From Neofusicoccum parvum (Eukaryota > Ascomycota > Dothideomycetes > Botryosphaeriales > Botryosphaeriaceae), in assembly GCA_020912385.1 (NCBI GenBank), contig CP087218.1, positions 1,054,001-1,118,000 on the forward strand: a stretch of 64,000 nucleotides of DNA, read 5' to 3'. A model generated the notes under the pieces. It was not told the origin of the DNA. It was given only the letters and a program-made list of their open reading frames with translations, and made no database searches. Positions 46,301 through 56,656 of this stretch are shown piece after piece (position 1 is the stretch's first letter; every line of letters starts with the position of its first letter). A program made the position numbers and the translations under genes.

Positions 46301-47424
46301 GGTGTTTCAGAAGCGCATAAACAAAGCCCGAGGGTTCCAATATGTCGAGAACCGCAAAGTAAAATTCGAACATTGAGCTGTAGATGCGCACCAGTGCCTA
46401 CCTAGAGTCAATCGTTGAAATTATGTGGGACGAATCCTTGATACTAACCTCATTTATCACCTCTACAGAGCTTGAAGCTTGTACAAACTCATCGCATCGG
46501 TAAAGTGACGGTACTAGTTGAACGAAATAGATGATATGACTTTCCAACTGGTGAGCAGTTCCACACAGTTCAAGGCCGGCCTAGAGTCATGCTGTTAGCA
46601 TCTCACGATGGATCAAACCATTGGCAACCAGCATGCAGGTGGTAACCAAGCAGGTGATGGAGTTGACGCATCGAAGTACATGAGTCCTTGACGTCTATGT
46701 GGGTAATTACTTACAGATATGGCCGAACTGGTGAGCGCGAAGACAACTCCCGCGGAACCTGTGGGGTCAAAGCCACTGAAAAGGTTCGCAAATTCTGCGA
46801 ATTGACGGAGTCCATCGAGATACGGCTCGCACTTCTTAAACCCATTCTGGAATCGAGTTTTTCTGTAGTTTTCGGAGCTCTTCTGGTTGAGACTGGCGAA
46901 TAGTTCCTGTGGCTTCTGGAAACGGCTGGTCCCGATGCGCTCCAATTGATCTGACGTGAGTTCTGAATAGGCCTGGTCGTACGCAGATCGTTGGGTGGCT
47001 TTGGAGCCATTGCCAGCTTCAGTGGTTGTGTCCTGAGTGGAATCCGGTCCTGATTCCGGTGACTTCGACATGCTCTTCCATATCAAGTTAGCTGGATTCT
47101 ACGGGATGGAAAAGAATCACAAAGCAGCTATCCATCAAGCTGGGTCACCTACTTCTTTCTCATCTTGGGATGTCTTGGGCTCACTATATTTGGGTCAACA
47201 TCATCCCGTCTGTGCAAAGAAACAGGAGATGCCAACAAACCTCTGGATCGAGTCCTTTCGATCGTCCTGTCTTTCATGACTTCTCGAGGTGTGCCAATGG
47301 AAGCATGATGGGAGATGGAACTAGAAGAAATGAAGCACATTAATACCTTTCAGTAGGCAAAAGTTGATAAAGCAGTGCGTGTACTTACCCTCGATCGGGA
47401 TCTGGACCTTGGCTTCTCCCCCAT
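43357..47424 (-). CDS. NACHT-ankyrin NLR-like (STAND) protein
   Basis: Rebuilt from exons 47424-47389, 47320-47241, 47072-46715, 46580-46449, 46397-46178 and 46127-43357 (1198 aa). The N-terminal helical region (YSELTSDQLERIG, NGFKKCEPYLDGLRQF, AGLELCGTAHQLESHI) is of the kind preceding NACHT in fungal STAND proteins. The NACHT module has P-loop MFGNVGCGKTTT near residue 325, Walker B CIVIDALDEC and sensor KVFLSSRHHDD. The C-terminal 250 residues are degenerate ankyrin-type repeats (ALCVAASHGCYLAVKELL, VGVAAHQGHLDILTLL, TPLHTLAMCDTGEDGYVEAA). Fungal NLRs act in non-self recognition and regulated cell death; the role here is inference. The two smallest 5' exons are inferred from splice signals (CTAAC branch, matching phases) and a TATA-like sequence about 125 bp upstream; ATG 47071 is a fallback start. 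The ankyrin end is far more GC-rich than the rest. Confidence 0.82.
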
Positions 47425-47549
47425 CTCGACGGTAGCCAGCAGAGTCTTCCTCAACGCTTTTCGGGGGTTCTTGACTGGTAATCTCTGAGGAGTGGAGTAG
47501 GAGTCTGACGAATTGGAATGACTGAAATATAGATAGAGAGCGAAGACCA

Positions 47550-47558
47550 ATATATAAG
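47550..47558 (-). promoter_or_regulatory. TATA-like element for the NLR gene
   Basis: Read on the minus strand as TTATATATT, about 127 bp before the proposed ATG at 47424. It supports a 5' end beyond the fallback start at 47071. Confidence 0.35.
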
Positions 47559-47666
47559 GAATCTGGCATTCGCGAAAGTCGAGAAATTAGATAAGGCAGA
47601 GTACCCACATGGCAGAAGCGTGATGATACAAAGACACAGGAGCGAAATCCAACACCGTTGGAACAA

Positions 47667-48203
47667 TCAGTCGAGGGCAGTGTTGGGGTAACAGATGCAT
47701 TCTATACATAGTCGAGTCCCTGGCCAAGGGGCTTCATTTGGCAGGCATTCACCTAACCGGGGGTCGGAGTTGACGGAACACCATTGTTGGACTGGCTTGG
47801 AGTGCCGCGCATGGACGTAGTTGTATCCTGCATGGGCGATGGCAAAGTCAATGTCAAACTCTGACGTGTCGCGTGAGCCGTCGTTGATCAAACAGGACTC
47901 AAGCGAGATGTTCCATGAGCTTGCTTGTCGGTAAGTTAATGACAGGTGCGGAAGAGACTCCGGCTGAGAAAGACATGAAACCGGAACAGATGTGAGCGCC
48001 AGGTCCTGTGTGAGGTTAAACGGCAGCTCAAAAGACTGCTTCGCTGGAAAAGAAACATGATGATTGCTGGGTGCAGCATTATTTGAGCGGCGTTCTGTGG
48101 GCATGTTGGCCCTTTCAAACAGCTCGTACTTCTCTACGCGAGCTGTCGGATCAGACGGCGATCTTCGGAGCCTGGAACTCGTGAACCGCTGCGTCGGATA
48201 CAT
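47667..48203 (-). CDS. Uncharacterised ORF, 178 aa
   Basis: Open frame with a believable amino-acid mix (acidic residues spread throughout, aromatic residues, e.g. FELPFNLTQDLALT, WNISLESCLINDGS, EFDIDFAIAHAGYNY) and no low-complexity runs after residue 40. The pattern hints at a beta-rich domain, but I do not recognise a family. The open frame extends upstream to 48458, but that part is low-complexity and overlaps the methyltransferase relic on the other strand, so ATG 48203 is preferred. It lies between the NLR and the killer-toxin-like gene, same strand. It could also be a relic or a chance frame. Confidence 0.4.
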   Translation of the reverse strand: MYPTQRFTSSRLRRSPSDPTARVEKYELFERANMPTERRSNNAAPSNHHVSFPAKQSFELPFNLTQDLALTSVPVSCLSQPESLPHLSLTYRQASSWNISLESCLINDGSRDTSEFDIDFAIAHAGYNYVHARHSKPVQQWCSVNSDPRLGECLPNEAPWPGTRLCIECICYPNTALD

Positions 48204-48435
48204 TGTGGGTCGGATTTTGAGGTGCTGGCTCCTTGGCAGCGGCAGAGAGAGGCACAGGCGCAGCAGGCAAACATGGTGTCGTTGGTGGAGGCGGGCGATT
48301 GGAGGAGTCGACGGCTCGACGCCGGTGATGACTAATGCTGGCGCTGGAGCGAGACCCGGAAAAACGCCGACCAACACCCCACCATTTTCTGCACCAACCT
48401 GTTCGTGCGCCGGCAACGACTTCGCCACCGCAAAC

Positions 48436-48600
48436 ATGTCCGACCTCGCCACCCCCAAATTCTGGAATGAGCGCTACACCATGAGTGGTTCAGAGCCATC
48501 TTTTCGCCTCGCGCCCATCCGAGGCCAACCCACGTCTCATGCATCTTGGCTCTGGAGGGTGTCATCACTCTACCTGCACATATACCCTGATTTTCAATAA
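48436..48600 (+). pseudogene. Relic of a SAM methyltransferase (EEF1AKMT4-like), frameshifted and truncated
   Basis: Starts with ATG and an intact N-terminus typical of fungal members of this methyltransferase group (MSDLATPKFWNERY then GSEP). The next family segment, the Trp-Phe region, is missing. Reading continues one frame over as LFASRPSEANPRLMHLGSG, which contains the SAM-binding motif LHLGSG. A further shift near 48560 leads to SLYLHIYPDFQ and a stop at 48600. The remaining two thirds of the expected protein (about 170 residues) are absent before the next gene at 48742. At least two frameshifts plus deletion mean it cannot make a methyltransferase. The family assignment is from remembered consensus. 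Confidence 0.65.
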
Positions 48601-48741
48601 CAGAAAACAATTCACTATTGCTAAGTCAAATTATGCAGCACGCCAGAACGAGTGTGTGGTTCCAAAGGATACAACAGCTGGCCAGCCGCTATCGCATCCT
48701 GTTTGACTAGGTCGCAAGCATGCTCAAGTCCCGGTGCCAGC

Positions 48742-49287
48742 CTACTGGTTGCAGCCAGTAACGCGGTCAATCTTTAGCTCACACCCATCATCCCTCTTGT
48801 ACTTCCCGCACTTCTTGCAACCATGCCCACGAATCTTGTCGAACGCGTTAGCAAGCTCCTTGCCGCTGGCCTTGCAGTTGTTGCCCGAAACGAAGATGCC
48901 GCAATAGCCGGAGCACACGCCGGAAGCAGATGCCCTATTCATTTGGGATCAGCACCGTGTTTTACAAAACCATTGGTGCAGTGGACGGGCTTACCCGGTT
49001 TCAGTCGAGTATGTGTTGCCACCATAGATCTTGCGCTTCGCGTTGTCGCAGCTCGAGCCCAGCGTATTGCACAGCTTGGATCCCTTGCAGTTGACGGAGT
49101 CGCGGGCGAAGAGCGAGGCAGTATTAGCTGAGGCGAAGCGACGCTCGGAAGCGGCGCCGTCGATGGTCACGGAGATGGAGGTGTCGCCGTTGTCGAGGAG
49201 GATGGTTTCGGGTAGAGGGCCTGGAGAGGCAAGGGAGGTGGCAAGGATGGTGGAGAAGGTGAGCGTAGCAGTAGTCGTGAACTTCAT
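48742..49287 (-). CDS. Secreted cysteine-rich protein, KP4-like killer toxin family
   Basis: 161 aa from exons 49287-48995 and 48934-48742 with a 60-bp intron. A clear signal peptide (MKFTTTATLTFSTILATSLA) is followed by a short pro-region ending near a dibasic site (SERR or FAR). The mature part carries about ten cysteines. The spacing around DSVNCKGSKLC, VCSGYCGIF and GHGCKKCGKY resembles KP4-type killer proteins, small secreted proteins known from a fungal virus and from many fungal genomes, where they inhibit competing fungi or affect plants by acting on calcium channels. Family membership is inferred from the cysteine pattern and the HGCKxCG motif; activity is unproven. Both exons look intact. 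It lies beside the methyltransferase relic and the NLR, in the most accessory part of the window. Confidence 0.72.
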
Positions 49288-49368
49288 TTTGATCGTGGTG
49301 CTTGATAAGTCTGGGGGACGAGGTTTGAGAGAGGAGTTTGCCTGTACTTCACGGGTTTGTATTCTCGC

Positions 49369-49374
49369 TTTATA
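49369..49374 (-). promoter_or_regulatory. TATA box of the KP4-like gene
   Basis: TATAAA on the minus strand, 82 bp upstream of the start codon at 49287, a typical distance for a highly inducible secreted-protein gene. Confidence 0.5.
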
Positions 49375-51556
49375 CCCTTGACAGATTTTCCAGGAGTTTA
49401 TGCCAGAGATTCAGACACCCGGAGCCAGTGAGTCTGAAGGAGTGGACTGAGGATTTGGTACCACAATAATCTGGCACAGTTGATATGTGAGGCTGGTTTC
49501 ATGGAGTACAGTAACTCCAACAGTGTCCAGTATCTTGCTGCTGACGGTTCGTGAGGACGATTGTGGGGAGCTGCAACGTTCAAGACTTGAGAACCCTCGA
49601 GCCGGCGTTGACTTGCAAATATAATAATAGACCTTGGTCTTATCGGTGGTGTTGCTTGAAACTTCTCATGGATGATGGAGTCTGAAGGGTTTCTGATCCT
49701 CGAGGAAGCGTAGTCTCGTACGAAGGATTGATACAGGTGCACAGAAGGAAAAGTGGTTGACAGAGAACCATGAATTAACAGAACCCCCTCGTATGTGAAT
49801 CCTTTAAGTGCAGCTATGGCATAAACAATTTAGAACGAGTGAAGTGGAGTATCCTTAGATCATGTTCTGCTCCTTGCATAAAACAGTGCTTACTGTGGTG
49901 CGGAACATCTCAGGATCTTGCACGGTCATCATTTGACAACCCTTGAGACTTGCTAAAGGATTCCGAAGAATGAAAGGTTTAACAAGTACAGGACTGGATA
50001 ATGATTAACAAAGACAAGTGGATACTCGTACTGATCGATGAACAGGGAGTGGTGATCTGGAAAATCTACCTATGCCGCAGTGAGACTCATCCGGCTGAGA
50101 ATTACGGCGTTTCAGCGTTCGAAACAAGGGCATACTATTCACGCATAGGCAGTTGAAGCATTCGTCCGGACGCAAAAGTGTAGTGCAAAAAAGGACAATC
50201 CCACCCGGACTGATGCTTCAACTGCCGATAAGGATATACACGTGTTATAAAACATTTTGAAACCACCTCACATTGTGGCGGGCTCGGCCGTGGTGGGGCT
50301 GAAAATGCTGACGGGAACGACTGGGTTGTGACTTTGCTCCGCATTCCTCATTCCTGATATTGAGGAGTTCGAACGTTGGACAGTGACAATGCAACGAGGC
50401 GGCATGGAAAGACGTTCGCAACTTTATGCATTGGATAGAAGCCACGTCCTCGGCTATTCGATGAAGATGACGTTTGATGAGGTGATCAGATGATGTTGTC
50501 GCTTGGTGCTAAAACAAATACTTGTGCAACCACAGCAGGACCGCCTCGGAATGCTGCTGGCTGGAAGGATTGCTGCATATGTGATACCAAGCTTACGTCC
50601 TTACCCGCTCTCAGTACCCATTCGTTTCGGCTTCAGCGAGGCTCAGCCGTAAGCACGAGGCGTCGTGGGTTCCCATAACTGCTCCACCAACTGACGGGCA
50701 TCGGAGGGGTTCTTTTCAGTGGCAGTGCCCGATAAACTTTCTTTCTGACGCGGGTTGCCGATCTCATGGCTATGGAGGACGTCTGATCGGCTCTTTCTTC
50801 AGGCACAACTCCGTTTCCGGCCTTAGGTTCCTCGAATAACCATTTCTGCGCCTGGTTGCCGGTAGCTCTGCTGCATATACCTTGCCCGATCGGTTTGATG
50901 GAGATTGGGGCAAAACAGGACTCCCCGCCTGGGGCGTCCGCGTCAATGGCTTGGTGCCAAGGCGCGGGTATGGTTTTGGGTGTGCGTGAAAGACCCACAA
51001 TTCTGCGCAAGCAGCAGGTCACGTTGGGCGGGTGGAGCGACGGGCCAAGTGTTGCTTCTCGGCGGCAGAGGCGTCGGGAAACGTTTGCGGGAGCTTGACC
51101 ACCACCCCGGCCCCCCAGCCGGATCGAGCAGCCGTGCCAAGTCTCCGCTTGCGCGCTTCCAAGACTCCGCTCCACTGTTCCGCCACGCAATCTGCCACAT
51201 TTCCGAACTCTCTGCTCGCGCGCCGCGCTCTTGTCCTCTTGTCGTCTTACCTGGGCCTCCCGCCCCCAAGTGCGCCCAGCCCTCCATCGTGATGCACGCC
51301 AACTGACCGCCCGGTTGCCTGCTTCCAACCGTGCGCCTCGTTCTCGCGATGATGTATGCCCAGGTTCAGCCCGTGGGGAGGATTTCTTGTCTTCTTAGGT
51401 TCCCCACAATGTGCTTGTCAGCTCGCCCCCCATGGGTAGCTATTAAACGTTGAGGGAGACCCAATTTTCTGCTCGGCGTGCAGCAATTTCGTTGTTTTGT
51501 TGTCTCTGGTCGAGTGCCCTCTATTCTCTGGTTGATCGACACGGTTGCCTACCATC
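49375..51556. other. Intergenic region with inverted-repeat element copy 6
   Basis: 2.2 kb. The left kilobase is AT-rich with no convincing open frame. Element copy 6 lies at 50148-50226. The right part (50.6-51.3 kb) is GC-rich with overlapping open frames on both strands that show no protein motifs. It ends in the promoter of the sugar transporter. Confidence 0.5.
50148..50226. mobile_element. Dispersed inverted-repeat element, complete (copy 6)
   Basis: 79 bp. Left arm 50148-50170 begins GGCAGTTGAAGCATTCGTCC; right arm 50204-50226 is its inverted copy with two or three changes (CCCGGACTGATGCTTCAACT, then GCC). TA lies directly left of the element and again three bases right of it, which may be a remnant of a TA target site. 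Confidence 0.85.
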
Positions 51557-53753
51557 ATGCCTCCTCCGCACGTGGACGAGGAAGCAGTGGAGCCCAAGAC
51601 AAACGTCCCATTCAGCTCCGCCTCGTCAGCCGACAGCAAGTCTGCTGGTGACGGCAATCAGCACCTGGAGCATGGCGACGCTCAGAGACAACCCAGTGTT
51701 GCAGCTCTCCTGCGCAACCCCTTAGCAGGCAGGACCGAGGAAGATGTCCTTGCTGAGGTTGATGAATGGGTCGAAGAGAAGGGGCTCCAAGACTCCCGCG
51801 AAGCGTTCCATAAGGGAGCCCTGCTCGCACGCGTACAGCAGCGGGATGACGGCTTCGAGAGCGTCTCGGCACTCAGTGACTCCGAGAAGGATCTGCTGAG
51901 GCATGAGATTAAGCATCGATGGAGCCAACCTTTTATGCTCTATTTTCTAGTCATACTATGTGCCGGATCAGCGATTGTCCAAGGGATGGATCAAACAGCC
52001 GTCAATGGTGCTCAGGTACTTTTTTCTTTGGTGGTGGTGGAAAACGGAGGGTCTTCCCACCCGACCACTCTATCACTTCACCACATCTACAGCGCTAACA
52101 AAACATAGATATTCTACTTTGAGGAATTCGGCATCACCGATGTATGGCAACGCGGTCTCCTCAACGGTGCTCCGTATCTTTGCTCCGCAGCAATCGGATG
52201 CTGGACCAACGCTCCTCTGAACAAGGCTTTCGGCCGTCGCGGGACCATCTTCATTTCATGTTTCATCTCGTTTGCGACCGGCTTCTGGATGGCAGCTGCA
52301 GATACGTGGTACAACTTGCTTCTTGCCCGGTTTGCCCTTGGCTTCGCAGTAGGGGCAAAGTCCAGCACGACACCGGTCTATGCTGCCGAGTCTGCGCCAA
52401 AGACCATCCGCGGAGCTCTTACAATGTAAAAAACCCCCAGCACTTACCATAAGACTGCTGATGCTGACCAAAGGGCGGAACAGGATGTGGCAGATGTGGA
52501 CAGCTTTTGGCATCATGATTGGTTTCGTCGTGTCCGTTGCGTTCGAGAATGTCGACTTCCTGGGAGAGTATTCTCAATGGCGCTGGATGCTTGCATCGAC
52601 ATCCATCCCTCCTTTCCTTGTCATGATCCAGGTCTACCTCTGCCCTGAGAGTCCCAGATGGTATGCCCTCAGAGTCTCTCGAGTTGCCACTGCATCGGCA
52701 CTTAGAAAGAATGTTTGCTGACAGACTTCAGGTACATGGAGAAAGGTAAATACGACAAAGCTTTCAATGCTCTCAAGCGTTTGCGGAAGCACGAAATCCA
52801 GGCCGCGCGTGATATGTACTACGCCTATAAGCTCCTCGAGATTGAAGCGTCCCAACGCGAAGGAAAGAACCTCTTCAAAGAGTTCTTCACTGTAAAGCGC
52901 AACCGTCGCGCGGCTCAGTCCTCTTTCTTCGTCATGTTCATGCAACAATTCTGCGGGGTGAACGTTATTGCGTACTACAGCACCGAGATCTTCCTCCAGG
53001 CTGGCTTCTCCCGGTCCAACGCCCTCCTTGTATCTTTTGGAACTGGCGTGACCAACTGGGTAATGGCATTGCCGGCGGTTTATACAATCGACACCTTCGG
53101 CCGCCGCAACCTTTTACTGGTAACATTCCCTCTGATGGGAATCTGTTTACTGTACTGCGGATTCAGTTTCTTCATTCCCGAAGACCCTTCTGGCCAACCT
53201 TCGGACGTCCGAGTCGGAAATATAGCAGCGGCAATCTTCCTGTTCATGGCTGTGTACTCTCCCGGCGAAGGTCCCGTTCCGTTCACCTATTCAGCGGAAG
53301 CGTTCCCGTTATACATTCGCGACACCGGCATGTCGTTCGCCACGGCGACGACCTGGGGCTTCAATTTCATCCTCAGTTTGACCTGGCCTGCGCTCGTCCA
53401 AGCCTTCAAGCCACAAGGTGCTTTCGGATGGTATGCGGCTTGGAACTTCTTTGGATGGGTGTACTGTTATTTCTTCCTTCCGGAGACAAAGGTCAGTACC
53501 CCTTTTCCACAACCCCTCCTCCGAGATCCATGCTTACCAAAACATTCAGAACCTCACCCTCGAAGAACTAGACACTGTATTCAGCGTTGGAAACAGGGAA
53601 CATGCCCAATACTACACCAAGAAGCTGCCCTGGTACATGAAGAAGTACATTCTCAGGAGAGACGTTCCGCCTTTCCCGCCGCTGTACCAGTTCCACGAAG
53701 ACAAGGTCCACGAGACGGAACAAAAGCCCAACAATGAGAAAGCCACCAACTGA
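51557..53753 (+). CDS. MFS sugar transporter
   Basis: 638 aa from exons 51557-52015, 52109-52425, 52484-52660, 52732-53491 and 53550-53753. Twelve membrane segments with sugar-porter marks: GMDQTAVNGAQIFYF in segment 1 (junction of exons 1/2), the loop NKAFGRRGT, PVYAAESAPKTIRGAL, PESPRW before the long central loop, QQFCGVNVIAYYSTEIF in segment 7, and YSAEAFPLYIRDTG then FLPETKN after segment 12. The PESPRW tryptophan and the PETK end sit at splice junctions. An N-terminal cytosolic extension of about 125 residues is longer than in most hexose carriers and is acidic. The substrate is probably a hexose, polyol or disaccharide; it cannot be fixed from sequence. Confidence 0.9.
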
Positions 53754-54138
53754 GGGCACATGGGCATGACATCTTTGGGTCGGTAGTGGTGGGCAGTTGA
53801 AGCGTTCATCCAGATCGGGTTTGCGCCTGTATGGATGCCTCAACTCCTCACGCAGTGTTTGCTGTTGGAAAGCACTTCCGCACTAGCCGTTTACTGAAGC
53901 TGCAGACCCTTTCTCTACATCTTTTGTAGGGGGCCATCCCCGAAAAGTACAATGGCACTCAAGATAGAGACCAATAATGTAATGAATCACGCTGATATGT
54001 CACATCGAACTGCTGCTTTGCTCTCTCTAGCGCATCAGTGCAGATGTCGCTCAAAGTGTTGAAACAAAAGGCCACCGCCACATAAGGAACCAAAGTTTCC
54101 ACCCAGCCAAACGCCCCAGCCCCCCACACCTCCACCCC
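53754..54138. other. Convergent 3' region after the sugar transporter
   Basis: 385 bp; inverted-repeat element copy 7 begins 37 bp after the transporter stop codon and so probably lies in its 3' UTR. The remainder runs to the stop codon of the aminotransferase. No gene seen. Confidence 0.5.
53790..53848. mobile_element. Dispersed inverted-repeat element, short form (copy 7)
   Basis: 59 bp. The left arm from 53790 is well kept (GGGCAGTTGAAGCGTTCATC); the right arm (ATGGATGCCTCAACTCCT) has lost about four bases. The early loop TCGGGTT matches copy 5. Confidence 0.7.
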
Positions 54139-55800
54139 CTACGCCTTCGCGCTCCTATACGCCTCCAACACCCCCTCCAGCCGCTGCAACCCCATCTCCA
54201 CAAACGCCCTCGGATGCGTGAACACAATCCTAAACCACCCCTCCTCCTCGCCCCCGAACGCCAGCGCATCCGACACCGACACCCTCCTCTCCCTCATCAA
54301 CCGCTTCAGCAGCTCGTGGTCGTACGCGGCGCCCGCGCCCTCGCCCGCCAGCCCCGCCCTGAGGTCGACCCACAGGAAGAACCCGGCGTTCGCGGCGGGC
54401 GCGTGCGGGATGCGCATGCGGCGCAGCCACGCGGCCGCGACGGCGTGGCCCTCGGCGATGCGCGCGCGGTTCGCGGCGACGAAGGCGTCCGTGAAGGCGT
54501 CGTCCTCGAGGATGGCCGCGGCGATCTGGTCGGCGGGGCCGGAGGGGTAGTTGACCAGCCTGTTTTGCGCTGTGGATGAGCAAGCGTTTGCGGTCGGGAG
54601 GGGGCGGCGGAGCCGGACTTACGAGATCTGGCGCAGGGACTCGCGGAAGGTAGGGTTATGCTGTGAGATGATGCAGCCGATGCGCAGGCCGTTGGCGCCG
54701 AAGTCCTGTAGGGGGGCCTGTGTGAGTGGGTGGGAGGGAAAGGGGGGGTCTGGCGGCGGCTTACTTTGCTCATTCCCCACATGGCGTGGACGAGGGAAGG
54801 GTCGATGATGCCGGTCATGTCGATGGAGAGGACGGAGGTGAAGGTCGGGGCGTCGCGGGCTTCGGGGTTGTCCCAGACGGAGAGGGCGTAGATCTCGTCG
54901 CTGACGAGGTGGATGCGGTGCTTCTGGCAGAGCTTCATGAGCGCGATGATGACGTCGCGGGAGTAGCAGCGGCCTGGCTGGGTATCAGTGAGACGGTTCT
55001 ACGGTGCTTTGGGAGGGGAGAGGCTTGCCGAGCGGGTTATTGGGTGTGCAGAGGATCAGAGCTCTGATTGGGACCCCTTCGCTGTTGGAGCGGAGCAGTG
55101 CTTCTTCGTACTTCGAGACGGCTTCAAGGCTGAACGGATCAGTAGAACCAAAAGCTACAGCGACCGTCTCTACTCTGTATTGTATGAGCACGTGGCTTGA
55201 GTCTTCCTGGCAGGCGACATTACCCTGCACGTGGACCGAAGTCGCCCGCAAATGCTCCATAGTACGGGCGGCCAAGAAGAAACCCATCTCCGGGGCTGCC
55301 TAGGACAAAGGCAAGCATCTCATTTGCATTGGATACTCCGAGGGTGACGTGGACATGGTTGCTCTCGACCGGCAAGACTGGGTTGAAGTGGCGGTTGACG
55401 AAGTGTGCGATGGCGGCGCGTAGCCGTTTGGACCCCGATGAGCCATCTCCGTACATGAGATAGTGGCTTGACATTTTGAACTGTTTCGAAGAGCATGAGC
55501 AACCTCTAGCGAACGCAAGAAGGAAGAGACACGCGTCTAACCGTATCGTTGATGTACTGCAGCAGTTCGTTGTGCATCAATGACTGTGACGACTCGTCAG
55601 GACACTGTCTCGGTACGCAACCATTACAATGAGCGCACGTTCTCAGCAAGCCCCAAGCTGAGGATTCCATCTGGGTTATGCTCCGGCTGGTAGATATCGT
55701 CCAGAACGTCGTGGAAATGCCGATGGCCAGCATCGGTCAGAAACATGACACCGCGAGCAGAAAGCCCGCCGTGTTCTTGAGAAGCCATGGCTGAAGACAT
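54139..55800 (-). CDS. PLP-dependent aminotransferase, ACC-synthase-like
   Basis: Fold-type I PLP enzyme, 439 aa, seven exons: 55800-55639, 55583-55542, 55480-55224, 55174-55029, 54973-54765, 54705-54623 and 54559-54139. Family marks are LSLGLAEN, HYLMYGDGSSGSKRLR, YYGAFAGDFG, CTPNNPLG, LVSDEIYALSVW (PLP Asp/Tyr), the Schiff-base lysine in WGMSKDFGANGLRIG, and GFFLWVDLR with a substrate-carboxylate arginine in GWFRIVFTHP. Fungal members are called 1-aminocyclopropane-1-carboxylate synthase-like, but many act as aminotransferases or beta-lyases instead. Intron 4 (55028-54974) starts with GC rather than GT. A TATAAA at 55842-55847 is only 42 bp from the first ATG; the second ATG (55788) is therefore possible. 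Confidence 0.87.
54974..55028 (-). other. GC-AG intron in the aminotransferase gene
   Basis: 55-bp intron with donor GCAAGC and acceptor AGCCAG. The flanking phases join PLG to RCYSRDV, as the family requires. No nearby GT donor preserves the frame. Confidence 0.8.
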
Positions 55801-56656
55801 GAGGGTTCGTGTTCTGCAGCTGTGTGAGCCTCAGCGTTGCCTTTATAGTCCTGGACAGCAAGGTCTCCACGGATCGGGATACCGAGTCACCGCAGACGCC
55901 CTTCGGCCGACAAGGGCGACCCCGCCGCGGAACCCCGCCACCCTCCGACTTCGCAGTCTTGCAGCCTGCTGGTGATTTGATCCTGGCTTATCTTTGCCCT
56001 TCGCTGTGCCCGAGATGGAGCCAGCAGATACGGTTCACGGCGAGAACGAGGCAAGCTCCAAAGCTATCCCAGAACCTCTGCAGCGTGGAGTGGGGTCCGT
56101 TGGAGCCGATGTTGGCGCATAGGGAGTTGGATCATTCATCCGGATAGAAAAGTCGCGAACGAAACATGCCAAAGCTGTCCGGACGAATGCCTCAACTTTC
56201 AATAGATAGATTTAGTTTGCAATTTGATTAGTCCTGGCGAAAGGTTCCGATGTTTTTTTTGTGCTAGCCAACGGTGATAGGACTTCATGGACGAGAGTTG
56301 CGCCCCTATAGTGCTCAATGATTCCATCTACGATTTCAACGTGAATCTATGTTCTCTATGTGAGTCATCTATGTACTGCACTGCTCGCGCAATATGTATA
56401 CGAAAAATAAGAGAAGAGCGCTCTGCAAGCAAGCAGATCTTTCTGTAGCAAAAAGCAAAAGGCAATATCAATCTGGAAAAGCAAGGAACCAGCAATCAAA
56501 ACGCAGCAGAAAAAGACAGGAAAAAAAGCCGACCAACGAGCATCCGTTGTTGAGAAATCTCGCCCTGACTCGGCATCAACAATTCCACTTACCTCGCTCT
56601 TCCGACACGTGTTGAATCATGCCGCCCGTCTCATCGTCTGAGCCTACGCACCCATC
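55801..56656. other. Intergenic region with inverted-repeat element copy 8
   Basis: 856 bp between the aminotransferase start and the antiporter stop. Holds element copy 8 at 56122-56200 and an A-rich stretch at 56395-56530. No gene seen. Confidence 0.5.
56122..56200. mobile_element. Dispersed inverted-repeat element (copy 8)
   Basis: 79 bp. Left arm 56122-56144 carries a changed start (GGGAGTTGGATCATTCATCC); right arm 56178-56200 is close to consensus (TCCGGACGAATGCCTCAACT). The inner ATGCCAAAGCTG is shared with copy 3. TA dinucleotides flank both sides within two bases. Confidence 0.75.

Noticed and set aside
50633..51328. Minus-strand open frame of 231 codons
   Set aside because: Composition-driven, no motif, no signal peptide, and opposed by open frames on the plus strand.
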